A stretch of DNA of 52,588 nucleotides from DATFGK01 sp046712825 (lineage in GTDB: Bacteria; Actinomycetota; AC-67): the NCBI GenBank assembly GCA_046712825.1, contig JBKKCR010000195.1, positions 1-52,588 of the forward strand. The letters are read 5' to 3'. Shown in pieces: positions 40,346 through 48,549 of this stretch. Position numbers and translations under genes: made by a program. The notes under the pieces were generated by a model, which made no database searches, was not told where the DNA came from, and worked only from the letters and a program-made list of their open reading frames with translations. Within the stretch, counting starts at the first letter, position 1; every line of letters begins with the position of its first letter.

Positions 40346-41281
40346 TTACGCACCAATGATCTCCTTCCCGATGCGCACATGTTCCTGGATCACCCTTCTG
40401 GGCAGCTGACGAGTCCCGAGCGAGACGACGTCGATTCCACCAACCCATGCGTACCCGATCATGGCGATGACGTCGGGCTCGGCCGACGCGAGCCGGTAGT
40501 AGCTCCGTGCGACGTCGTCCATACCCGGCGGCAACGCCGAGCCGTGAGCCGAGGCGGCGTGGAACGGTGTCCAGTGCGCATCCAAGACGATCACGATCTT
40601 CTGATCCGGACGTGAGCGTCGCGACTTCAGGGTCTCTAGGAATCCGCGATAGGTCGCGTCGTTGTACGGATCTCTCGTCTGGTAGTGATCGAAGCCGATC
40701 CAGTCGATCGAGGGAGGCACCTGCATCTCGCCGACGAAAGCCCACGACTCGACGAACGAAGCGGGGATGTCCGGGAACGTGGCCTTCACGAGATCTGCTA
40801 CGGCGCGAAGCTCCTCGTAGGGGATGCCGGCATTGAACGGCTCATCCACGAGATAGATCGTTCCGACGTGGTCGGGGTCGAGCACCGTTTGATTGGCGGC
40901 CACGAAGCGCGCCCAGCGCTCCATGTAGTCCGGATACAGGACCACGAGTCGGCCGGTTGAAGGGTCGATCCTATCGAGGTAGCTGAAGAAGACGCCCTGA
41001 ACGCTGAGGAGGGCCCGCATCCCGTTGTTTGCCATGGTACGAGCGCGCTCGACGATGATGTCGTCCGCGCCGAAGACGCACATGTGGTTCAGGTTCGTGA
41101 AAGCTTTGACTTCGTCGATGTAGGTGGTCTTCAGGGACAGGTCGTAGGGGTCGTCGTACTTGCAGTCCACGCCGACGTAGCCGAAGTACTTCAGATGTTG
41201 CTCCGCCTGCGCCGGCGTCAGCACGGCGGCAACGAGGGCAAAAAACGTGAGCGGCATCCGGCAAGCCTTCATGAGCCCCAT
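40346..41281 (-). CDS. Secreted TIM-barrel-like protein, possible glycoside hydrolase
   Basis: A 311-aa exported protein with a signal peptide (about 1-26, cleavage at AQAEQ). The mature part reads like an alpha/beta barrel. YFGYVGVD forms an early strand, MRALLSVQGVFF another, TIYLVDEPFNAG carries a possible catalytic Glu, and DWIGFDHYQTRDP another strand, followed by KIVIVLDAHWTP. Such DEP and D-H-Y patterns occur in several glycoside hydrolase families, but I cannot assign one. ATG 41281 has GGGGGA about 7 nt upstream; ATG 41272 is an alternative. A longer in-frame reading overlaps dcd and is rejected. Confidence 0.75.
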   Translation of the reverse strand: MGLMKACRMPLTFFALVAAVLTPAQAEQHLKYFGYVGVDCKYDDPYDLSLKTTYIDEVKAFTNLNHMCVFGADDIIVERARTMANNGMRALLSVQGVFFSYLDRIDPSTGRLVVLYPDYMERWARFVAANQTVLDPDHVGTIYLVDEPFNAGIPYEELRAVADLVKATFPDIPASFVESWAFVGEMQVPPSIDWIGFDHYQTRDPYNDATYRGFLETLKSRRSRPDQKIVIVLDAHWTPFHAASAHGSALPPGMDDVARSYYRLASAEPDVIAMIGYAWVGGIDVVSLGTRQLPRRVIQEHVRIGKEIIGA

Positions 41282-41372
41282 TGCAAGTCCCCCTGACGTA
41301 TCGGTCGGAGTTTTCGCCCAAGGCGGTGGCGAATCCTTCCGGCTGCAAGTCGGCAGCAGCTCGGGAGGGCGG

Positions 41373-41999
41373 CTACCGGCCGCTCTTCTTCTTCGGCAAC
41401 GGGCTTCTCGGCCGTTTCGCGGCTTCGCGCGCGCGGGTGGCGGCCTTCTCGAAGTCCTCATAGAAGCGGGACGGCGTCGGGCCGCGTTGCCCCTGGTACT
41501 TGCCGCGCTCGCCGTACGGGCGGTCGGCCGGCGACGTCATCTCGAACAAGCAGAGCTGTCCGATCTTCATCCCCGGATAGATCGTGATCGGAAGGTTGGC
41601 CACGTTCGACAGCTCGAGCGTGAGGTGCCCCGACCAGCCCGCATCGACGAACCCGGCCGTCGAGTGGATCAACAGGCCGAGCCGGCCGAGGCTCGATTTT
41701 CCCTCGATGCGCGCGACGACATCGTCGGGCAGGGTGACCTTCTCGAGCGTGGAGCCGAGCACGAACTCGCCGGGGTGGAGGATGAACGGCTCCTCGGGGT
41801 CGACGCGGACCTCCTCCGTCAGGTCGTCCATGCGCTTCTTAACGTCGATGTAGGGATAGCGGCTGTTCGCGAAGATGCGGAAGGTGTCGTCCACGTGGAG
41901 GTCGATGCTCGACGGCTGGATCGCGGCGTCGTCGAAGGGCTCGATGACGACGCGCCCGTTCTCGATCTGCTTGCGGATGTCCCGGTCGGAAAGGATCAC
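41373..41999 (-). CDS. dcd: dCTP deaminase (dUTP or dUMP forming)
   Basis: A 208-aa trimeric nucleotide deaminase. The active site has RIEGKSSLGRLGL with the conserved Ser and Arg, and HSTAGFVDAGWSGHLTLEL with the catalytic Glu at its end. The start MILSDRDIRKQIENGRVVIEPF is family-typical. Actinobacterial and archaeal members often also act as dUTPase and release dUMP, so this may be bifunctional. A basic tail (KRPRSPLPKKKSGR) extends beyond the usual 190 aa. ATG 41999. Confidence 0.94.
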   Translation of the reverse strand: MILSDRDIRKQIENGRVVIEPFDDAAIQPSSIDLHVDDTFRIFANSRYPYIDVKKRMDDLTEEVRVDPEEPFILHPGEFVLGSTLEKVTLPDDVVARIEGKSSLGRLGLLIHSTAGFVDAGWSGHLTLELSNVANLPITIYPGMKIGQLCLFEMTSPADRPYGERGKYQGQRGPTPSRFYEDFEKAATRAREAAKRPRSPLPKKKSGR

Positions 42000-42019
42000 T
42001 CAGGTGGCTCCTCGTGCGC

Positions 42020-42040
42020 GCGGCCTTAGGGGAAGGCCGC
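42020..42040 (-). terminator. Hairpin after the thiolase operon
   Basis: GCGGCCTT (42020-42027) pairs with AAGGCCGC (42033-42040) around a 5-nt loop, 24 nt beyond the thiolase stop on the minus strand and before dcd. A perfect 8-bp stem without a T-run; a probable terminator or processing signal. Confidence 0.55.
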
Positions 42041-42064
42041 CCACATTATGAGGGATGCCGAGTC

Positions 42065-43231
42065 TTACTGGCGGCCGAGGATGGTGACCGAGCAGACCGC
42101 GCCCGGCCCGCCCAGGTTGTGCGCGAGCCCGAGTTCCGGGTCGCGAACCTGCACGCCCTCCGCACGCCCCTGCAGTTGGCGGGTCACCTCGCCGATCATC
42201 CGGCAGCCGGTCGCGCCGATCGGATGGCCGAACGACTTAAGGCCGCCCGAGGGGTTCACGGGGAGCGGGCCGTCGGCGTTCGCCAATCCGTCGCGCACGA
42301 AGTTCGCACCCTCGCCTTTCTTGCAGAATCCGAGGTCCTCGTAGTTCAACAGCTCGGTGATCGTGAAGCAGTCGTGCACTTCGGCGAGCGAGATCTGCTC
42401 GAACGGATCGGTGACCCCGGCTTCCTCGTACGCCATCTTGGCGGCGGCTTGAGTCGCCGGGAATCCGAGGTAGTCGAACGACGGCTTGTACATCGGGTTC
42501 GCGGTGTAGACCGAGAGCCCGTTCGCTTTCGCGAGCACGTAATCGTCCTTGTGCGCGAGCGTCTTCGCGACGGCCGGCGTCGTGACGATCACGGCCGAGG
42601 CGCCGTCCGACACGGCGCACGAGTCGAAACGCCCGAGCGGGTACGCGATGATCGGCGCGTTCATCGCGTCGTCCATGGTGATCGCGCGACGGAAGTGCGC
42701 CTTCGGATGCTTCTCGCCGTTGGCGTGGTTCTTGACGGCGACGCGTGCGAGGTCCTCCTTGTTCCAGCCGTGCACCTCGAACGCGCGGGTGGCGGCCATC
42801 GCGAACATCGCCGGGGCGGAGGGCGCCGGGAGGAACGGGTGCAACCCCTCGCGGACGTTCGGGAGGCCGCGCGAACCGGAATCGGTGATCTTCTCTACCC
42901 CGCACGCGAGCACGATGTCGTAGACGCCGGCCGCTACCGCGAAGCACGCGTTGCGGAACGCGTCCATGCCCGAGGCGCAGAAGTTCTCGACGCGCGTCGC
43001 GGGGACGCCGTACATGCGCAGGGGGTCGACGGCGGCGGCTCCGCCCATCCCGGTGGTGTGGTAGTAGACGCCGGCCCAGATCGCCTGGATATCGGATCGC
43101 TCGATGCCTGCGTCGCGGCAGGCTTCTTCGACCGCCTCGACGAGCAGGTCCTCCTGATCCTTCTCCCAGTGCTCGGTGAAGCGCGTGGCTCCGACGCCTG
43201 CGACGGCGACGCGATCTCTGATGCCCGGCAT
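42065..43231 (-). CDS. Thiolase family protein (acetyl-CoA acetyltransferase type)
   Basis: A 388-aa thiolase of the archaeal/SCP2-like branch. The nucleophilic Cys is in ENFCASGMDAFRNA, the His in LKSFGHPIGATG and the third active-site region in HNLGGPGAVCSV, so the enzyme should be able to form or cleave C-C bonds at acyl-CoA. It opens MPGIRDRVAVAGVGATRF, the usual start for this branch, at ATG 43231. It follows the degenerate HMG-CoA-synthase/DUF35 gene by 8 nt. In archaea a thiolase, an HMG-CoA synthase and a DUF35 protein form one complex, which is the likely arrangement here. Confidence 0.92.
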   Translation of the reverse strand: MPGIRDRVAVAGVGATRFTEHWEKDQEDLLVEAVEEACRDAGIERSDIQAIWAGVYYHTTGMGGAAAVDPLRMYGVPATRVENFCASGMDAFRNACFAVAAGVYDIVLACGVEKITDSGSRGLPNVREGLHPFLPAPSAPAMFAMAATRAFEVHGWNKEDLARVAVKNHANGEKHPKAHFRRAITMDDAMNAPIIAYPLGRFDSCAVSDGASAVIVTTPAVAKTLAHKDDYVLAKANGLSVYTANPMYKPSFDYLGFPATQAAAKMAYEEAGVTDPFEQISLAEVHDCFTITELLNYEDLGFCKKGEGANFVRDGLANADGPLPVNPSGGLKSFGHPIGATGCRMIGEVTRQLQGRAEGVQVRDPELGLAHNLGGPGAVCSVTILGRQ

Positions 43232-43239
43232 CGCAGCTC

Positions 43240-44655
43240 CTAAGCGGGGACCGTCGCGGTGCGCGGCGGCCTGGCTTTCCAATAGTAGTTGTGGAATCCG
43301 GCGCCGTCGTGGATACGACGGAACGTGAGCTCGATCTCGTTGCCGATCCGCACCTCGTCCGGGTTCACGTCGGTCATGTCGAAGAACACCCGTCCCCCGC
43401 CGTCCATGTCGACGACGACGCGCGGGACCGGAGTCTCGAGGTACTCCCCGCCGACGAGATGGTCGAGGGTGAACGTGAAGATGCGGCCGCGATGCGCCAG
43501 TTTGATCGGCTCCATCTTGTCCAGCGCCGAGCATTCGACGCACGCGCGGTTGGCCGGGAACTGGACGACGCCGCACGCGGTGCAACGCACGCCCTCGAAA
43601 GGCAGCGCCTGGCGGCGGTCGCGCCAGTACTGAACGGTCGATGAGCGCGGGTCCGATGGGTCCGACGGCAGGAGCCGGCGGAACCGCAGGAAGGACTCGT
43701 AGCTCGCCAGCATCTGCTTCGAGGCGATGAGGTCCGTGACCGGCGCCGGCGAGCGCGCGGCCCCGATCTCCGCGCCTATCCGCAGCACCAGCGCATCGGC
43801 GCCGTCGCCTTGAGCGACCGCGAGGATGTGGTCGCCGGCCGACGCGCCGTCCAGCGCCGCCGCGAGCGCGACGAGCGTGTGCGCCGCGCCGAGATTGCCG
43901 ACGGTGGAGAACAGCGGATCGCGCGTGACCTCCGCGACGCCGAGTCGCTTCGCGGTCGTCGCCAGCGTGCGCGGGTCCGGCGCGTAGGCCACGAACTTCG
44001 TGACCTGGTCGGCGGTGACGCTTGCGCGGGAGAGGGATTCCTTCGCCGCGGCGATCACGGCCCGGGCGTAGCCGTACTCCGTTTCGAGCTTGGGCTCGAA
44101 GGAGCGTACGTAGTTGTCACCGGTCCGCCGCCAGGGTCCGGTGAAGTCCTCGGTCACGCCGGCGACCGCGATGATCTCGGCCGGGCCGTCGGCGGTGATC
44201 AGCACGGCGGCGGCGCCGTCGCCGAAGAGCTGCTCGGTCGCGGTGGCGGGCTCGGCAGGCCGAGCGTCGGCGGCTACGACCAGGACCGCGCGGGCGGTGC
44301 CGGCCGCGATAGCGTCCAGCGCCGAACGCAGCGCCGTCGTAGCCGCGCGCAGCGATCCGGTCATGTCCGCGGTCAGCGCGTTAGGACGGTCGAGCACGGC
44401 CGCGATCGTGGCCGCTCCCTGCTTCTCTGCGTACGGCGAGGTGGTCGTAGCGAAGAAGACCGCGTCCAGCTCGGAGAGGTCGCGCCCGGCCATGCACGCC
44501 AGGGCGGCCTCGACGCCCATCGTCAGAGAGTCCTCGTCCCCGGCGGAGACGGCGCGCTCCCCCGGCAGAGACGGCGTGTCCCACGCACGGCCCATCGTCT
44601 TGCGGTCGAGGCGGAAGGTAGGCAGGTACGCGCCCCACGCGGCGATGCCGGCCAA
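43240..44655 (-). CDS. HMG-CoA synthase-like protein fused to a DUF35 zinc-ribbon/OB domain, catalytic residues lost
   Basis: A 471-aa fusion. Residues 1-340 follow the HMG-CoA synthase/KAS III fold (GIAAWGAYLPTFRLDR, LFSTVGNLGAAHTL, VAQGDGADALVLRIG). Residues about 345-471 are DUF35: a zinc ribbon with two CxxC pairs (CTACG and CVEC, about 353-370) and an OB fold. By eye the nucleophilic Cys position reads Leu102 in MTGSLRAATTAL, and the His of the FHxP-type motif reads Ala225 in VAYAPDPRT. It is probably a scaffold or acyl-CoA channel for the neighbouring thiolase rather than an active synthase. TTG start at 44655 with AGGAGG 6 nt upstream. Confidence 0.85.
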   Translation of the reverse strand: MAGIAAWGAYLPTFRLDRKTMGRAWDTPSLPGERAVSAGDEDSLTMGVEAALACMAGRDLSELDAVFFATTTSPYAEKQGAATIAAVLDRPNALTADMTGSLRAATTALRSALDAIAAGTARAVLVVAADARPAEPATATEQLFGDGAAAVLITADGPAEIIAVAGVTEDFTGPWRRTGDNYVRSFEPKLETEYGYARAVIAAAKESLSRASVTADQVTKFVAYAPDPRTLATTAKRLGVAEVTRDPLFSTVGNLGAAHTLVALAAALDGASAGDHILAVAQGDGADALVLRIGAEIGAARSPAPVTDLIASKQMLASYESFLRFRRLLPSDPSDPRSSTVQYWRDRRQALPFEGVRCTACGVVQFPANRACVECSALDKMEPIKLAHRGRIFTFTLDHLVGGEYLETPVPRVVVDMDGGGRVFFDMTDVNPDEVRIGNEIELTFRRIHDGAGFHNYYWKARPPRTATVPA

Positions 44656-44673
44656 GGTGGTCCTCCTAGCGTG

Positions 44674-44835
44674 TCAGCAGCAGGTACGGAGGGTCGGATC
44701 CCACCAGGCGCAGAACGCGTCGTCCCAGTAGGGATCCTCGAAACGGAGGCCGGGCTCGTCGCGCTTCCCCTCGGAGGGCTGCTCCGAGCGAGCGGGTCGT
44801 TCCTCGGTTACCGTCTGTGGCTCGATGACTTCCAC
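44674..44835 (-). CDS. 53-aa mini-protein ending in CC, upstream of the thiolase operon
   Basis: A 54-codon frame from GTG 44835 to TGA 44674, 18 nt before the HMG-CoA-synthase-like gene on the same strand. The product is acidic and polar at first (EPQTVTEERPARSEQPSEGK), then aromatic (FEDPYWDDAFCAWWDP) and ends TLRTCC. Three cysteines lie in the last 15 residues. No family is recognised. Its 5' end overlaps by 11 nt the start of the divergent DUF3105 gene, so one of the two starts may be placed slightly wrongly. Longer in-frame starts exist, up to 45000. Confidence 0.5.
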   Translation of the reverse strand: MEVIEPQTVTEERPARSEQPSEGKRDEPGLRFEDPYWDDAFCAWWDPTLRTCC

Positions 44836-45391
44836 GGGTTCATTGTCGGGGCGCGCGCGGCGCGGTCGCAACCTGCGGCTCGCGGCGCCGACGATGACCC
44901 TCGCCGCCCTGCTCGCGGCCTGCGGCGGAGGGGGCTCGAACGTCGATGCCGGCCCGGCGCCCAGTCTCCCCACGGGGTGCACGCCGATCGAATCCCCCAA
45001 GATTCTCGGGGCCAGTCACATCCCCACCGGCCAGACGGCGACCTACAACACGACCCCGCCGAGCTCCGGGAACCATTACGCGCAGTGGGCCCAGGTCGGC
45101 GGTTCCACCGAGCCGATCAAGAACGAGACCCAGGTTCACAATCTCGAGCACGGCCACGTGATGATTCAGTACCGGGGGATCACGACCGACCAGATCAACG
45201 AGCTCGGGGACCTCATCCAGAAGGACGCCAAGAAGGTCCTCTTCGCGCCTTACCCGGACATGGAACCGGCGCTCGCGTTCACGTCGTGGGGGAAGATCCA
45301 AACCTGCGACGCCTGGAGCGACTCGATCCCGGCACTCATGCAGTACTTCATCCGTGTCAACCGCGACAACGCCCCCGAGAGCATCGACTAG
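44825..45391 (+). CDS. DUF3105 lipoprotein
   Basis: A 188-aa exported protein. An arginine-rich start (GRARRGRNLRL) precedes a hydrophobic stretch ending in a lipobox LAAC (Cys at 33), so it is probably lipid-anchored. The DUF3105 core is clear: YNTTPPSSGNHYAQWAQVG, then VHNLEHGHVMIQYRG, where the two His residues are conserved. No function is known for the family. ATG 44825 is used; TTG 44843 is an alternative that would avoid overlap with the divergent mini-protein gene. Confidence 0.83.
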   Translation: MTSTGSLSGRARRGRNLRLAAPTMTLAALLAACGGGGSNVDAGPAPSLPTGCTPIESPKILGASHIPTGQTATYNTTPPSSGNHYAQWAQVGGSTEPIKNETQVHNLEHGHVMIQYRGITTDQINELGDLIQKDAKKVLFAPYPDMEPALAFTSWGKIQTCDAWSDSIPALMQYFIRVNRDNAPESID

Positions 45392-45419
45392 GTCGCACTC
45401 GGGGCGCCCTGTAAGGCCG

Positions 45420-45438
45420 TCCTACCCCGGCGGTAGGA
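45420..45438 (+). other. Small hairpin between DUF3105 and VOC genes
   Basis: TCCTACC (45420-45426) and GGTAGGA (45432-45438) form a perfect 7-bp stem around CCGGC, in the 80-nt gap. It may end the DUF3105 mRNA, or be an operator for the VOC gene; the right arm overlaps a -10-like TAGGAT (45434-45439). Confidence 0.45.
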
Positions 45439-45471
45439 TGCGCTCGTCCAAGGTCCGAGGGAGGGGTTCTC

Positions 45472-45924
45472 ATGGCGGTGAAGCATCAACCGGACGGGTA
45501 TCACACGATCACGCCGTATCTCATCGTGGAGGACGCGGCCGGCCTGATCGACTTCATCACGAAGGCGTTCGGCGGACAAGAGCGGATGCGCATGCCGGGC
45601 GTGAATGGCGGCGTCGGCCATGCCGAGATCCAGATCGGTGACTCGATCGTCATGCTGGCGGACAGCGCCGAGGCCGAGAACAACATCAGGATGCCCGCCA
45701 TGATCCACCTGTATGTCGAGGATTGCGACGCGGCGTACGAAGCCGCGCTCGCGGCCGGCGCCACGTCACAACAGAAGCCCGAAACCAAGTTCTACGGCGA
45801 CCGCAACGCGGGAGTGCAAGACGCGTTCGGGAACATCTGGTTCATCTCGACGCACGTCGAGGACGTTCCGCCGGAAGAGATGGGCAAACGCGCGCAGGAG
45901 TGGACGGAGCAGCAGAAGGGTTAA
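45472..45924 (+). CDS. VOC-fold (glyoxalase/PhnB-like) protein
   Basis: A 150-aa protein with two beta-alpha-beta-beta-beta modules: ITPYLIVEDAAGLIDFITKAFG with VGHAEIQIGDSIVMLAD, then MIHLYVEDCDAAYEAALAAGA with GVQDAFGNIWFISTHVED. It is of the PhnB-like branch, which covers metal-dependent isomerases, lyases and antibiotic-binding proteins. No specific function follows. ATG 45472 with GGGAGG upstream. Its last 4 bp overlap the convergent etfD-type gene. Confidence 0.87.
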   Translation: MAVKHQPDGYHTITPYLIVEDAAGLIDFITKAFGGQERMRMPGVNGGVGHAEIQIGDSIVMLADSAEAENNIRMPAMIHLYVEDCDAAYEAALAAGATSQQKPETKFYGDRNAGVQDAFGNIWFISTHVEDVPPEEMGKRAQEWTEQQKG

Positions 45925-48026
45925 GCCTGAACGTCTGAGCCGGCGTCCGTTACCGCGGGCGCCGGCTCTTTCTTGCGGCCGTTGAGGCCGACCGAGCGCG
46001 CGAGGATCTGCGCGACGTCGAGCACCTGCACGCTCTCGGATGCTTGCTTCTTCTGGACCTTGTCCTTGACCGCGTCGTCCAACATGATCATGCAGTAGGG
46101 GCAGCCGGTCGAGACGATGTCTGGGTTCGTCCCGAGCGCTTCCTCGATCCGCTCGTGGTTGATGCGCTTGCCGGCGGTCTCCTCCATCCACATGCGCGCC
46201 CCGCCGGCCCCGCAACAGAACGTGCCGCGCTTGCAGCGGTGCATCTCGGTGGAGGTCACGCCGGGGATCGCATTGACGACGGTGCGGGGCTGCTTCATCA
46301 CGTCGTTGTGTCGCGCGAGGTAACAAGGGTCGTGGTAGGTGACCCGCGCGTCGACGTCCTGCTCGGGCTTGAGCTTGCCGTCCTTGATGAGCTCGGCGAG
46401 CAGCTCGGTGTGGTGGATGACCTCGAAGTCGCCGCCGAAGTCGGGGTACTCGTTGGCGATCGTGTTGAAGCAGTGGGGGCAGCTCGCGACGATCTTCTTC
46501 GTTCCCTTCTCCTTCAGCATGGCGATGTTGGACTTCGCCATCTCCTGATAGAGGTACTCGTTCCCCATGCGGCGCGCGGGATCGCCGGTGCAGGGCTCTT
46601 GGGGTCCGAGGATCGCGAACGACACGTTGGCTTTCACCATCAGCTCGGCGAACGCGCGTACGGCTTTCTTCGCGCGATCGTCGAACGCGCCCGCGCAGCC
46701 CACCCAGTAGAGGTACGTCACATCGGGCGGGATGTGGCCGTTGACGACGACGAGGTCGTCCTCGATCCCCTTCGCCCAATCGATGCGGTCCTTCGCGGCG
46801 GCGCCCCACGGGTTGCCCGAGTTCTCGAGGTTGCGGAGCATCACGCCGGCCTCCGGCGGGAACTTGGATTCCATCATCACCTGGTTGCGGCGCAAGTCGA
46901 TGATCGCATCGACGTGCTCGATGTCTACCGGGCATTCGTAGACGCACGCGCCGCACGTGACGCACGACCAGAGGAACTCGTCGGAGAAGACGTCGGGAAC
47001 GAGGTTCACCGGCGCGAGCTCGCCGGGTTCCTTCTCGCCGATCAGCTCGGGGCCGCGCGCCAGGAGGTTGTCGCGCGCCCACATCATGAGCTGCTTGGGG
47101 TTCAGCTCTTTGCCGGTGTTCCAGGCCGGACACACCGACTGACAGCGTCCGCACTCGGTGCAGGTGAGTGTGTCGAAGAGCTGCTTCCAGGTGAAGTCCT
47201 CGACCTTGCCGACGCCGATCACCGTGTCGTCGGTCATGTTCTCCATGTCGATGTGCAGCGGCTGCAAGCGGCCGAGCGCGAGCGGCTGCCGACCGAAGAG
47301 CACGTTCGGCGCCGAGGTGAAGATGTGCATGTGCTTCGAGTTCACGACGAGCACCAGGAAGCTCATCACGACCGCGATGTGGCCGAGGAGGAAGCCGTCC
47401 TCGATCCAGTGGAGCGTGCCCGTGCTCAGGTTCCGCATGAGGTTGCCGACCCAGTGCGATAGGAACGCGCCGTGCGGGGGGTACGGGAGCGTCTCGAGCC
47501 CCACCCGGGCAGCGCGGACCATCAGGACGGTCGAGACGACCAGGAAGATCATGATCAGGATGGCGTACGCCTGCCACATGTGGCTGGAGTAGAAACGCGA
47601 CTTGCGGCCGAGCATGCGCGGCCGTGTCGCGAGCCGGATCAGCGCGAACACGATCAACGCTGCGGTGACCGCGGCGATGAAGAAGTCCTCTACGAAACCG
47701 AGCCAGGCGTGGTGGCCGATCCAGGGGAGCTTCCCCTCACGATCGAACAGCTCGATGACCGACTCGAGCAGCGTGATCTGGATGACCAGGAACCCCCAGA
47801 AAGTCAGCGCGTGCGCAACGCCGGGAACCTTCCACTGGAGAAGCTTCTTCTGACCGAAGACCTTGATGATCTCGTACTTGAGGTTGGCGGGGATCCGCTT
47901 GAACCGGCCGGGGTCGCGACGGCCGGCGACGAGGAGGCGGAACAGGTAGGCGATTCGCTTCAGCGCGAAGCCGGAGGCCAGGGTGATGATCGCGAAGCCG
48001 ATGGTGACGCGGACCGCTGTGGCCAT
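45921..48026 (-). CDS. Membrane-bound Fe-S/heme oxidoreductase (EtfD-like, HdrD-type)
   Basis: A 701-aa protein. The N-terminal part (about 1-250) has five to six TM helices of NarI type, suited to bind heme b. Next come two 4Fe-4S motifs, CTECGRCQSVCP near 290 and CVTCGACVYECP near 355, then two CCG-type domains with cysteine-rich segments (GPQEPCTGD, SCPHCFNT, then CCGAGGARMWMEE and STGCPYCMIML). This matches mycobacterial EtfD (Rv0338c), which passes electrons from electron-transfer flavoprotein to menaquinone in fatty acid oxidation. ATG 48026, 12 nt after def. EtfA/B are not in the window. Confidence 0.9.
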   Translation of the reverse strand: MATAVRVTIGFAIITLASGFALKRIAYLFRLLVAGRRDPGRFKRIPANLKYEIIKVFGQKKLLQWKVPGVAHALTFWGFLVIQITLLESVIELFDREGKLPWIGHHAWLGFVEDFFIAAVTAALIVFALIRLATRPRMLGRKSRFYSSHMWQAYAILIMIFLVVSTVLMVRAARVGLETLPYPPHGAFLSHWVGNLMRNLSTGTLHWIEDGFLLGHIAVVMSFLVLVVNSKHMHIFTSAPNVLFGRQPLALGRLQPLHIDMENMTDDTVIGVGKVEDFTWKQLFDTLTCTECGRCQSVCPAWNTGKELNPKQLMMWARDNLLARGPELIGEKEPGELAPVNLVPDVFSDEFLWSCVTCGACVYECPVDIEHVDAIIDLRRNQVMMESKFPPEAGVMLRNLENSGNPWGAAAKDRIDWAKGIEDDLVVVNGHIPPDVTYLYWVGCAGAFDDRAKKAVRAFAELMVKANVSFAILGPQEPCTGDPARRMGNEYLYQEMAKSNIAMLKEKGTKKIVASCPHCFNTIANEYPDFGGDFEVIHHTELLAELIKDGKLKPEQDVDARVTYHDPCYLARHNDVMKQPRTVVNAIPGVTSTEMHRCKRGTFCCGAGGARMWMEETAGKRINHERIEEALGTNPDIVSTGCPYCMIMLDDAVKDKVQKKQASESVQVLDVAQILARSVGLNGRKKEPAPAVTDAGSDVQA

Positions 48027-48038
48027 CGGGGCGGCATC

Positions 48039-48542
48039 CTACCGGGCGTAGCGCTTCCTCGGGAAAACGTCCGAAGCCAGCGAGGAGACCCGGTCGAGGA
48101 AAAGAGTGCCGAAGCAGTGGTCGATCTCGTGCTGGAAGGCCCTTGCCTCGAAGCCGTCGGCCTCGATCATCATGGGACGCTCCTCGGGGTCGAAGCCGAC
48201 GACGACGATCTCCTCGGCCCTCGCAACGTTCGCGGTGATGTCGGGCAGGCTCATGCATCCCTCGCGCATGACGGCCCTCCCCTTCCGGCCGACGATCACG
48301 GGGTTGAGCATGACGATGAGCCCGTGCGTGGAGCTGGCCTTGCGGTGGCTCGAGACGTCGAGGCAGAAGGCCTGCGCGCCGACGCCGATCTGGGGAGCGG
48401 CCAGTCCAACACAGGCCGGGCTCGCCTCCATCGTGTCGAGGAGATCTTGCACGAGTGAGTCGGCGTCGGGGCCGGGCGGCATCTCCTCGGCGCGGGCCTT
48501 GAGGACCGGGTGCGGGTAGCGGACGATCGGCCGGACGGGCAC
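48039..48542 (-). CDS. def: Peptide deformylase
   Basis: A 167-aa metal-dependent deformylase that removes the formyl group from new proteins. The three motifs are VGLAAPQIG, EGCMSLPD (EGCxS with Cys ligand) and QHEIDH with the two His ligands and catalytic Glu. The third position of the second motif is Met where Leu or Val is more usual. GTG 48542 is preferred, 7 nt after the ACT-domain stop; an in-frame start at 48626 would overlap that gene and adds 28 residues without match. Confidence 0.94.
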   Translation of the reverse strand: MPVRPIVRYPHPVLKARAEEMPPGPDADSLVQDLLDTMEASPACVGLAAPQIGVGAQAFCLDVSSHRKASSTHGLIVMLNPVIVGRKGRAVMREGCMSLPDITANVARAEEIVVVGFDPEERPMMIEADGFEARAFQHEIDHCFGTLFLDRVSSLASDVFPRKRYAR

Positions 48543-48549
48543 GTCGACG

